Shown: piece by piece, positions 24,315-32,168 of the stretch
Layout: every line of letters begins with the position of its first letter
Position numbering within the stretch: the stretch's first letter is position 1
NCBI GenBank assembly: GCA_039024435.1
Contig: JBCCQH010000049.1
Span: forward strand, 1 to 51,988
Direction: 5' to 3'
Length of the DNA: 51,988 bases
Origin: JBCCQH01 sp039024435
Lineage (GTDB): Bacteria; Bacteroidota; Bacteroidia; J057; JADKCL01
Program-made: the position numbers and the translations under genes
The notes under the pieces: generated by a model
Databases searched by the model: none
What the model was told of the DNA's origin: nothing
Seen by the model: the letters and a program-made list of their open reading frames with translations, nothing else

Positions 24315-24770
24315 TTACAGCTCCACTTCAATCACTTCCCAATTTCCGTCTACAGCCTGCAGGCTGTACCGTGCGGCGACGGTACCATCCATCCCAATTG
24401 CGGTAATATCCGCAACTTCCAGGTTGGAAGTTGGAACGCAACCATCTTGGGGCAAGGTCACAATGATCCTGGAGTTGTCCAGGATCAGTCCCACACTAAT
24501 TCCACATGTTGGGAAATCGCGTGTGAAAGCTGGATTCATGTTCAGCGCAACCGTACCGCCGGTTCCGAGGGCATTGTCCAGGACAATAACCAGCGTACCG
24601 CCAACGGGAGCCGCTTCGATCCGCAATGGCGCTGCCTTTGCATGCGCCAAATTTGCAACTGGAGCCGCAAAAACGGCCAGTGCGCAGATCAGGAGTACGA
24701 TCTTTTGAGCAAGGGTTTGGTTTGTCGTACGGGTCAGCCGACCCAATGCAAGCTGTAAAAAACGTGTCAT
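24315..24770 (-). CDS. Small exported protein of unknown function
   Basis: A 151-residue protein with a long basic N-region and a signal peptide (hydrophobic core IVLLICALAVFAAP, likely cleavage after AHA, about 44). The mature part is a compact beta-rich domain of about 105 residues with two cysteines (FPTCGISVG, QDGCVPTSN) that may form a disulfide, and an acidic end (WEVIEVEL). No family recognised. The nearest clear promoter-like box (25064-25071) lies about 290 nt upstream, which would give an unusually long leader. Confidence 0.65.
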   Translation of the reverse strand: MTRFLQLALGRLTRTTNQTLAQKIVLLICALAVFAAPVANLAHAKAAPLRIEAAPVGGTLVIVLDNALGTGGTVALNMNPAFTRDFPTCGISVGLILDNSRIIVTLPQDGCVPTSNLEVADITAIGMDGTVAARYSLQAVDGNWEVIEVEL

Positions 24771-25063
24771 GGTAGTATGGTTTATTCAGGTTATAATTGC
24801 AACAGGCTGAGCTTCACGCGTACGTACACGCGATCCGCCGATCAAATCGGTTAGAATTTTGAAATTGCCGGTACAGATTGGGGACCTGAATGGGTTGTTG
24901 TTATGGTCAGATCTCTCCAATTTCTTACCTGGCCGCTTAAAAAAGCGACATCGTGGTAACTGACACGATATAAATTAAGAGCGAGTTATTAGGACGCTGT
25001 ATTTTGCACGTAGGTTTGGTTTATTAATGGTGTTAGCGCAAAACATTTACTTTATTATACGTG

Positions 25064-25071
25064 CAAAGGTA
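25064..25071 (-). promoter_or_regulatory. candidate -7 element with long leader to the gene at 24770
   Basis: The minus strand reads TACCTTTG. If used, the leader to the ATG at 24770 is about 290 nt and contains several inverted repeats: ATCGTG/CACGAT near 24950, GCTTTTTTAAGC near 24935 and CGCGT/ACGCG near 24820. No -33 TTG at 19-20 nt. Confidence 0.35.
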
Positions 25072-25160
25072 AAAAAAGTTGCGTTTTTACCCCATTTTTC
25101 CGCAATATTTTTTGCCCATCGGTCACTTTCACAGCGCCAACCGGCCGTTTACCCGGGCCA

Positions 25161-25947
25161 TCAGATCGGGAACATCCCAAAACAGGCACTTCCACTGCCG
25201 GTCATCAAGGCAAACGTCGCCCCGCTGGCATAAAAACTGGCCTTCAAACGGGCAATTTCTGGATAGCGGGCAAACACCGGCCCCTCCAAATCATTGCGCA
25301 CCCGGTCCTTCCACTCGGGTATTGGACATTGCAGGGATTCCCTGAGCGAACCTCCCGCCGGCAGCGCTGCCAAATCGAGTCCCCGAAACGCCTCCGGGGT
25401 CGATGAGTGTACCGGAAGGGTTTCTACCTCCACTTTGTAACGCCCGAGATCAAGCGGAATCTCCTCGAATCGGGTTCCGATACCGGTCGCGTACAACGGC
25501 CGGTTATAAATAAAAAACGGGACATCTGCCCCCCAGTGGTTCCGCCAATGAAGCCAGCATATCGTTGCTGACCTCCGGCAGGTACAAATCGCGCAAGCCC
25601 CGGAGGACCGCCGCCGCATTTGAGGATCCACCCGCAAGGCCCGCTCCCGCCGGTATGCGCTTGCGCACCCGGATGTGGACCCCCGGCATGCCCCAAGGAT
25701 GAACTTCCGCCAAGGCCTTGAAGGCCCGGTAGCACAGATTCTTCTCCATCGGAATCACCTCTTCCATCCCGATCATTTCCACTGAGCATTCATTGTCCTG
25801 CCGTGCCTCCAGTTCAACCTCGTCGTACAATTCGTGCACCGGATAATACAGCGTTTCCATCAGGTGATAGCCATCGTCCCGGCGGCCGGTGATATGCAAT
25901 CCCAGATTGACTTTGGCGTTGGCGCGGAGGGTAAGAATTGAAGCCAA
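25161..25947 (-). pseudogene. ispE: IspE, 4-diphosphocytidyl-2-C-methyl-D-erythritol kinase, split by a one-base frameshift
   Basis: IspE phosphorylates CDP-methylerythritol in the MEP isoprenoid pathway. The upstream frame carries the N-terminal half: LRANAKVNLGLHITGRRDDG and the GHMP ATP loop PAGAGLAGGSSNAAA. It then runs off as LGGRCPVFYL and stops. The next frame carries the rest: GADVPFFIYNRPLYATGIG through MTGSGSACFGMFPI. The change of frame lies in a run of six C at 25529-25534 (six G in the coding strand); five would restore LGADVPFF and a protein of about 260-270 residues, normal for the family. No ATG is available; a TTG at 25947 is the likely start, 5 nt after the upstream stop. 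Read as a real disruption it would kill an essential enzyme, so a sequence error is likely. Confidence 0.85.
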
Positions 25948-25951
25948 AAGA

Positions 25952-27379
25952 TCAAAATTTGAAGCGGAAGAAACCAAAAGCGACCGATAAATTCGGGCTG
26001 TTTTGGGTAAAAAAGGTCACCAAGTCGCGCGACGCAATCCCCACCTCGTAGACCTGCAAGGGAGCACTGAAATAAATTCCGACCGGAATGCTGAAGTCGT
26101 ATTCGGCACCGGTGGAAATACCCGTGCTAAAGCGGAAAAACGGCGCTGGCTGCACATCGACACCCAGAGCAAAAATGGCATTGTCAAAGGAGGCGACGCT
26201 TTCGTTGAAGGGGACGATCAGGTCCGCGCCGACCTGCAACTGATCCACGATGCGGAAACTTGCGCCCAACCGCATCAGGGTGGGCAGCGAGACCTGAATC
26301 TCCTGCGCGCCTTCCCAGGAAAAGTAATTCGAATCGGCAGAGAAATTTTCCAGCTCGTCGATGAGGTTATAAGAATTGACGCCTTCGGTGCCGATGCTCT
26401 GCACCAGCGTATCGTCGGCCCGGTAGACATTGCCGTCCCAAGTCATCTGCCCGATGTCGGTGATCGACGCGCCGATTTTGAGCCGTTCATCTTCCAGCAA
26501 AGAAACCGTAATTCCCGCATCAAAGCCCAATCCGTTGCCCACCAGGCCGTTCGTGACCGCCGAAGGGGTAAGATTGTTCCCGTAGTCGACATTGAAAACC
26601 GGCCCCAAAGCGGTAAACGCATCGAACCCATCCCGCACGTCCACATCCATGTAGCCCAAGCCCATGAGGTACTTTGCCCCTACCCCCGCGTAGAGTTTGA
26701 ACGCTTCCTGATCGACCAGCACCCGGCCGTAGGCCAGGTGAATCTCCCGGTACCAATTGAGGGTAAAGCGGCTCCCGCCGAACAAATCAGAAAGCAGCAC
26801 CGGCTGGGTGGCAAATCCTGTAGTATCGTCATTGATCACCACCAGCGAGTCGAAGTAGGCGCTGTTGTAGCCATTGAAAAGAATGTCCGCCGCCGATCCA
26901 TTGAACTGGAAGGAACTGCTGAAACGGTCACGCACACCCAAGGCAAAGCCCCCGACCTTCCGGGAAGGGGTGATCGCCAAACCAATCGACATTACATCCG
27001 CATTCAATTCGATGCCCGAATTGGCGAAGGTCAGGGCCGCCTCGGCCTTTTCCTGGGTAGTCAGGGAATCGCCCCCCTGGGCCGCATTGAGGGAAAAAAG
27101 GTTGCGGGCGAGGTCGGATTTGCTCAGAGCATCCGAGTGCACCGAAATAGCCGTTTCCGCGAGGCCCAAGGAGATGATTTGCGGCTTTTCCAAGGCTTCC
27201 CCGGTGCTATTGATCATGCCCAGATTAGCCGGGTTGATGCCCAAGGACTGGTAATCGGTCGCCAGCGTAGTCGAAACACCCGCCCGGCCGGTTGCAGTAA
27301 AGGCGCTCATTTCGTGCTGGGCCGACACGGCCCCGGCCACCAACAGCCAGGACAACAAGACGATCACTTTCAATTTCAT
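25952..27379 (-). CDS. DUF5723-type outer-membrane beta-barrel protein
   Basis: A 475-residue exported protein (MKLKVIVLLSWLLVAGAVSA, cleavage near AQ). It starts its mature part with a segment typical of Bacteroidota barrels (SAFTATGRAGVSTTLATDYQ, LGINPANLG), as in DUF5723/PorV-like families. Many alternating strands follow (RFTLNWYREIHLAYGRVL, LYAGVGAKYLMGLGYMDVD), and it ends in an aromatic C-terminal strand (SVAFGFFRFKF). ATG 27379 is chosen because it places the signal peptide at the N-terminus. Its stop lies just before ispE, so both are probably co-transcribed. A structural or transport role in the outer membrane is inferred. Confidence 0.85.
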   Translation of the reverse strand: MKLKVIVLLSWLLVAGAVSAQHEMSAFTATGRAGVSTTLATDYQSLGINPANLGMINSTGEALEKPQIISLGLAETAISVHSDALSKSDLARNLFSLNAAQGGDSLTTQEKAEAALTFANSGIELNADVMSIGLAITPSRKVGGFALGVRDRFSSSFQFNGSAADILFNGYNSAYFDSLVVINDDTTGFATQPVLLSDLFGGSRFTLNWYREIHLAYGRVLVDQEAFKLYAGVGAKYLMGLGYMDVDVRDGFDAFTALGPVFNVDYGNNLTPSAVTNGLVGNGLGFDAGITVSLLEDERLKIGASITDIGQMTWDGNVYRADDTLVQSIGTEGVNSYNLIDELENFSADSNYFSWEGAQEIQVSLPTLMRLGASFRIVDQLQVGADLIVPFNESVASFDNAIFALGVDVQPAPFFRFSTGISTGAEYDFSIPVGIYFSAPLQVYEVGIASRDLVTFFTQNSPNLSVAFGFFRFKF

Positions 27380-27520
27380 TCTTTTCGGTATTGGGTTCGC
27401 AGACAATATACAAAGAACCCACAAAAGGATTGAGCCGGTACGGTGAACAGCGCGAATAGACGGGGCGCGGGGATAGAGCAATTAGACGGGGCGACGAAAC
27501 GGTACGGGGAAGAAACCTAC

Positions 27521-27553
27521 GGGATGGGGTGGAGCAGTCGGGGGGGCGCGGGG
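27521..27553 (+). other. G-rich stretch with G-quadruplex pattern
   Basis: Four runs of at least three G (27521-27523, 27526-27529, 27540-27546, 27550-27553) with loops of 2, 10 and 3 nt lie in the 311-bp divergent gap between the DUF5723 and aminotransferase genes. Just upstream, AGACGGGGCG is repeated at 27458 and 27484 with a 26-bp period. Quadruplex formation is only a pattern match. Confidence 0.35.
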
Positions 27554-27638
27554 AGAGTGACACATTGATACCGAGGGCCCGGATTTGCGGTTGAATTCGC
27601 AGGCTTCCCGAACCGTTAATCCAAGGTTGATAGTGGGA

Positions 27639-27668
27639 TTGGATTCCTTGCCCACGTTCGTATATTTG
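27639..27668 (+). promoter_or_regulatory. aminotransferase promoter
   Basis: TTG (27639-27641), 19 nt, TATATTTG (27661-27668), perfect -7 element. The start near 27674 leaves a leader of about 17 nt before the ATG at 27691. Confidence 0.7.
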
Positions 27669-27690
27669 ATCTGAACGAGTGCAATTAGTT

Positions 27691-28884
27691 ATGCAGGGAT
27701 CCAATCGCATCAACGTACTGGAAGAGTCAGAAACGCTGGCCATCACCAAACAAGTACGTGCCCTCCGGGCGCAAGGCCACGACATCGTGGGCCTCACCCT
27801 CGGGGAGCCAGATTTTGACACCCCGGACCACATCCGGGAAGCCGCCAAAGCCGCCATCGACGAAGGCTTTACCCATTATCCACCGGTCGCAGGCATCCCC
27901 GCATTGCGGCAAGCCATTGCGGACAAATACCAGCGGCAATACGGCGTATCCATTGGCCCCAAGAACACCATGGTGTCTACTGGGGCCAAGCAATCCCTGC
28001 TCAACGTGATCAAGGTGCTGGTCAATCCCCGGGACGAAGTGATCATCTGCTCGCCGTTTTGGGTTTCTTACCGCCAGATGCTCAAAATGGCCGAAGCCGA
28101 GGTCATTGACCTGCAAACCCAACTCGAAAACGATTACAAGCCCAGCATCGTGGCCCTCCGCCAGGCCATTACCCCCCGCACCAAAATGCTAGTGCTCAAC
28201 AGCCCCTCGAATCCCACCGGATCCATGTACTCCCGGGCCGAACTGCAAGCCCTGGCCGACTTGCTCATCGAGCACCCTCAGGTATACCTCCTCTCCGATG
28301 AAATCTACGAGCACATTACCTACGGCGAGGAAATGGTGAGCATGATTGAATTTCCGGAGATCCGCGACCGCACCATCGTCGTCAACGGCGTTTCGAAGGG
28401 ATTTGCGATGACCGGCTGGCGCATCGGGTACGCGGTCGCCGCCGAATGGATCATTCAGCTCTGCGACAAGTACCAAGGCCAGGTCACCTCCGGTGCGTCG
28501 AGCATTTCTCAGCGGGCCGCCCTGGCCGCCCTGAACGGACCTCTGGCACCAACCGAGCGCATGCGGGATGAATTCCGCCGCCGCCGGGACTGGATGGCCC
28601 AAGAACTCCAGGCGATTCCCGGCCTGAAAAGCAATCACCCCCCGGGAGCCTTTTATTTTTACCCGGATTTTTCCGGCTTCTTCGGAAAAACGACCCCCAC
28701 TGGGACCACGATCACCACGATTGTCCAGCTCTGCAAGTACCTTTTGTTCGAAGGCAATGTCGCCATCATTCCCGGGACCGCCTTTGGAACCGACAACCAC
28801 GCCCGTATTTCCTACGCTTACAGCATGGAAATCCTGGAAGCGGGCATCCAAAACCTCCGCACCGCGCTGCTGGCGCTTCGTTAA
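27691..28884 (+). CDS. PLP-dependent class I/II aminotransferase (aspartate aminotransferase type)
   Basis: A 397-residue fold-type I aminotransferase. Family marks are present: LTLGEPDFDTPDHI, YPPVAGIPALRQAIA, NSPSNPTGSMYS, LLSDEIYEHITYG and the PLP lysine in NGVSKGFAMTGWRIGYA (Lys236). It resembles the 1-beta/1-gamma aspartate aminotransferase group; substrate cannot be fixed from sequence. ATG 27691 is used; a GTG at 27679 adds four residues. It shares TAATG (28882-28886) with the heptose kinase gene, so the two are translationally coupled, although no pathway link is obvious. Confidence 0.93.
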   Translation: MQGSNRINVLEESETLAITKQVRALRAQGHDIVGLTLGEPDFDTPDHIREAAKAAIDEGFTHYPPVAGIPALRQAIADKYQRQYGVSIGPKNTMVSTGAKQSLLNVIKVLVNPRDEVIICSPFWVSYRQMLKMAEAEVIDLQTQLENDYKPSIVALRQAITPRTKMLVLNSPSNPTGSMYSRAELQALADLLIEHPQVYLLSDEIYEHITYGEEMVSMIEFPEIRDRTIVVNGVSKGFAMTGWRIGYAVAAEWIIQLCDKYQGQVTSGASSISQRAALAALNGPLAPTERMRDEFRRRRDWMAQELQAIPGLKSNHPPGAFYFYPDFSGFFGKTTPTGTTITTIVQLCKYLLFEGNVAIIPGTAFGTDNHARISYAYSMEILEAGIQNLRTALLALR

Positions 28885-29888
28885 TGGCTCCTGCTCCGAT
28901 GAATGTCTCCGCCTACGTTCCTGCCTTCCGCGATCAACTGGCCGACCTGCGCATCTTAGTGGTGGGGGATCTCATGCTCGACCGCTACCTATGGGGCCGC
29001 GTCACGCGCATTTCCCCGGAAGCGCCCGTCCCCATCGTCGACGTGGAAGCCCGCGACAATCGGCCGGGGGGCGCCGCCAATGTCGCATTGAACATCGCAG
29101 GCCTCGGCGCCCAGGTGTCCCTCGCCGGCACCGTCGGCCAGGATGACGAAGGCGAAATCCTCCTGCATTTACTGGAAGACGCCGGATTCGCAACCGAACT
29201 GATTCTCCGCACCCACCCCCGCCCCACGACCACCAAAACGCGGGTCATCGGCAACAACCAGCAAATTCTCCGGGTCGACCGCGAGGTGCGCGATCCCTTG
29301 CCCGATGCCGACCGAGCGCAACTCTACGCCCAAATCACCGCGCAGATCGGGGACTGCGATGCCATCATCTTCGAAGATTACGACAAGGGTGTGCTCACTC
29401 CCGAACTCATCGGGCAACTCACCGAGCGGGCGCGGGCGCAGGCCATTCCCACGGTGGTGGACCCCAAATACCGCAATTTCCTCGCTTACCGGGGGGTTAC
29501 CGTCTTCAAACCCAATCTGAAAGAACTGAACGAAGCCTTGAGTCTGCGTCTGGACAAGGCGGATCTGGAAGGAATCCGGCGGGCCATTGGAGAGCTGCGC
29601 GACAAGATGCCCCACCACGGCACCCTCATCACCCTGAGTGAAAATGGCGTGCTGGCGGTGGATGAACACCTCCGCGCCCACCACGTTCCGGCCCACTACC
29701 GCAAAATCGCCGATGTCTCCGGCGCCGGGGACACGGTCGTCGCGCTGATGGGCATTGCGATGGCCCGGAAGATTCCGCTGGCCGAAGCCGCCGCCATCGC
29801 CAATCTTGCGGGCGGATTGGTCTGCGAAGAAGTCGGTGTGGTGCCGATCAACAAAGCGCGCCTGCTGGAAGAAATGCAAGATCTGTAA
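28884..29888 (+). CDS. hldA: D-glycero-beta-D-manno-heptose-7-phosphate kinase (RfaE domain I / HldA type)
   Basis: A PfkB/ribokinase-family enzyme of 334 residues that phosphorylates heptose 7-phosphate at C1 on the way to ADP-heptose for LPS. It follows E. coli HldE domain I closely: LVVGDLMLDRYLWGRVTRIS, PEAPVPIVDVE, RPGGAANVALNIAGLGAQV, THPRPTTTKTRVI and the catalytic PfkB motif SGAGDTVVAL (Asp283). The adenylyltransferase half of HldE is absent, so this is a single-function kinase; the partner must be encoded elsewhere. The start overlaps the upstream stop by one base. Confidence 0.92.
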   Translation: MAPAPMNVSAYVPAFRDQLADLRILVVGDLMLDRYLWGRVTRISPEAPVPIVDVEARDNRPGGAANVALNIAGLGAQVSLAGTVGQDDEGEILLHLLEDAGFATELILRTHPRPTTTKTRVIGNNQQILRVDREVRDPLPDADRAQLYAQITAQIGDCDAIIFEDYDKGVLTPELIGQLTERARAQAIPTVVDPKYRNFLAYRGVTVFKPNLKELNEALSLRLDKADLEGIRRAIGELRDKMPHHGTLITLSENGVLAVDEHLRAHHVPAHYRKIADVSGAGDTVVALMGIAMARKIPLAEAAAIANLAGGLVCEEVGVVPINKARLLEEMQDL

Positions 29889-29970
29889 CGCTTCCGCCGA
29901 ACCACGGGGCAAAAGCGCAAAGAATTCAGCCGCCCAACGCCAGCGCAAAAATTTTTAATAACTTCACGGC

Positions 29971-32073
29971 ATGCATTTAACATGGCGCTCCTTCCCCCTC
30001 GGGCTACTGTTTTTCAATCTTACCGTTTCTTCCACTTTCTGCCAGGTCAATCCGACCGATATCACCATCCACCGCGACGAGTGGGGGGTGCCCCACATCA
30101 TGGGCAAAACCGATGCGGACGCGATTTACGGACTCGCCTGGGCCAATTCGGAGGATGATTTTTACAACCTGCAATTGAACCTGCTCATGGCCCGCGGTCG
30201 GCAAGGAGAAGTGCTGGGCAAAAACGGCGCCATCGTAGACTACGCGACCCAGTTGTTGCGCGCCCGCGAACAGGTCGAATCCCGCATCGCCACGGACATT
30301 TCGCCCAGCTACCGTCCCATCCTGGAAGCCTACGTACAGGGCATCAATGATTATGCCGCCGCCCATCCCGAGGAAGTCCTGCTGGACGGAGTATTCCCCG
30401 TTTCCATCACCGATGCCCTGGTCGGCTACGTCATGTCCACCGCCTTTCTGAGCGGAATCGCCGCCAATATCGTCAACATCTTTGACGACGCGCCCGATGC
30501 GCCTACGCCCTGGTCCCTGCGCCCGGACGATACCCGCGGCTCCAACGGATTTGCCTTCAATTCCCGCCGAACCGCCGACGGCCAAGTCTACTTCGTCAGC
30601 AATTCCCACCAACCGGTAGAAGGACCGACCGCGTGGTACGAGGCCCACATCATGAGCGAAGAGGGCCTGAACTGTCACGGAGCGCTGTTTCCCGGCGGAG
30701 CGTCCATCTTTGCCGGGGCCAATCCCAACCTGGCCTGGATGCACACGGTAAATTTCCCCGACCTCGTAGATGTGTACGAATTGGAGATGAATCCAGAGAA
30801 CAAGTTGCAGTACCGCTTCGATGGTGAATGGAAAACGCTGGAAGTGCGCAAGGTCAAACTGAAGGTCAAAGTCGGGCCAGTTAAAATCGGCGTCAAACGC
30901 AAAGCGCATTGGAGTGTATACGGCCCAACCCTGGAACACAAGGGAAAATTTTACAGCTTTCGGACGCCGGCATTGCACACGATCAAAGCCGCCGAACAGT
31001 GGTTCACGATGAACAAAGCCCGGAACTACACCGAGTTCTACGACGCATTACGGATCGGAGGCTTGCCCAGCCTCAACGTGATCTACGCCGACCGGCGCGA
31101 CACCCTGTTTTACGCCAGCAACGGCCTCTATCCCGTCCGCAACTCCGATTTTGACTGGAGCCGCATCCTCAAGGGCAATACTTCCAACAATCGGTGGACG
31201 GAATTTTACCCCTTGGAGGAAGTCCCGCAAGTGCTTTGCCCGCCTTCGGGCTACGTCTTCAACATGAACAACACCCCGTTCAATTCGACCGGACCCGGGG
31301 ACAATCCGCGGCGGAGCGACTTCCCGATGAGCCGGCACAACTACCAGTTTGACAACAACCGCAGCCTCCGGTTCCAGGAAATGGTAGCGGAAAAGGCGCA
31401 AATCACCTGGGATGACCTGTTGCGGTTCAAGTACGACGACCGCTACCCAGACAGCGTCTTCATTTACTTCATCGCCAATGCTCAGGACCTCTTTGACCTT
31501 TCGGAGACGGACTATCCGGACATTGCGGAGCCGATCCGGATGCTGCGGGAGTGGGACCGGCGGGGAACCCCGGACAGCGAGGCGGCCGCGATTTTTGCCC
31601 TGACCTTTTACCGCATTGCGGAGCGGGCCCGGGAAGCCCACGCCTACTTCGTCAATCGGGAATATCCCCACGCGGAGTTTGCCGAGGCCATTCGCTACGC
31701 GAAAAAGCAACTTGAGCGGAAATTTGGTTCGTACCGGGTGCCGCTCGGCGAGTTGCAGCGCCTGGTGCGGGGGGACCACGATTATCCAGTGGGGGGCCTG
31801 CCGGACCAAATCCGCACGATGTACTGCAAACCCTGGAAAGAGGGCAAGCTTCGGGCCGATGCCGGTGACTGCTACATTCAGTTCGTGCGCTTCAGCGAAA
31901 ACGGGGTGGACATGTACACCACAAATGTCTTTGGGGCGAGCAACCACTCGGAAAGTCCGCATTACAAAGACCAAATGGAAAAGTTATTTTTGCCGGGAAA
32001 AACCCGCCATTGCCGACTGGAAAAGGCGTGGGTCCGGGAGCACGCCGTCCGGAGCTATCATCCGGGGGAGTAA
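29971..32073 (+). CDS. Penicillin acylase family (S45) N-terminal nucleophile hydrolase
   Basis: A 700-residue exported Ntn-hydrolase precursor (signal peptide MHLTWRSFPLGLLFFN..., ending near FCQ). The fold starts with ITIHRDEWGVPHIMGKTDAD, typical of penicillin/acyl-homoserine-lactone acylases. Autocleavage would expose Ser191 in DTRGSNGFAF, after a spacer of about 165 residues that becomes the alpha chain. Other family segments are LAWMHTVNFPDLVDVYELEM and NNTPFNSTG. Family members hydrolyse penicillins, acyl-homoserine lactones or lipopeptide amides; the substrate here cannot be told. It stands 82 bp after the heptose kinase on the same strand. Confidence 0.92.
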   Translation: MHLTWRSFPLGLLFFNLTVSSTFCQVNPTDITIHRDEWGVPHIMGKTDADAIYGLAWANSEDDFYNLQLNLLMARGRQGEVLGKNGAIVDYATQLLRAREQVESRIATDISPSYRPILEAYVQGINDYAAAHPEEVLLDGVFPVSITDALVGYVMSTAFLSGIAANIVNIFDDAPDAPTPWSLRPDDTRGSNGFAFNSRRTADGQVYFVSNSHQPVEGPTAWYEAHIMSEEGLNCHGALFPGGASIFAGANPNLAWMHTVNFPDLVDVYELEMNPENKLQYRFDGEWKTLEVRKVKLKVKVGPVKIGVKRKAHWSVYGPTLEHKGKFYSFRTPALHTIKAAEQWFTMNKARNYTEFYDALRIGGLPSLNVIYADRRDTLFYASNGLYPVRNSDFDWSRILKGNTSNNRWTEFYPLEEVPQVLCPPSGYVFNMNNTPFNSTGPGDNPRRSDFPMSRHNYQFDNNRSLRFQEMVAEKAQITWDDLLRFKYDDRYPDSVFIYFIANAQDLFDLSETDYPDIAEPIRMLREWDRRGTPDSEAAAIFALTFYRIAERAREAHAYFVNREYPHAEFAEAIRYAKKQLERKFGSYRVPLGELQRLVRGDHDYPVGGLPDQIRTMYCKPWKEGKLRADAGDCYIQFVRFSENGVDMYTTNVFGASNHSESPHYKDQMEKLFLPGKTRHCRLEKAWVREHAVRSYHPGE

Positions 32074-32168
32074 TGCGATAGCCCCAATTGAACTTGCCGG
32101 GGCACCCGGCAAATGAAGGGCCACGAAAAAATCCTCCGAAATCGATAACTTGCTCCAAACCTTTACAA

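Noticed and set aside
26003..27433. 476-codon plus-strand frame opposite the DUF5723 gene
   Set aside because: The minus strand has a signal peptide and barrel strands; the plus frame shows only His/Arg-rich shadow composition.
29971..32073. Calling the S45 protein a quorum-quenching acylase
   Set aside because: The family covers penicillin, lactone and lipopeptide amidases; substrate pocket residues cannot be judged by eye.
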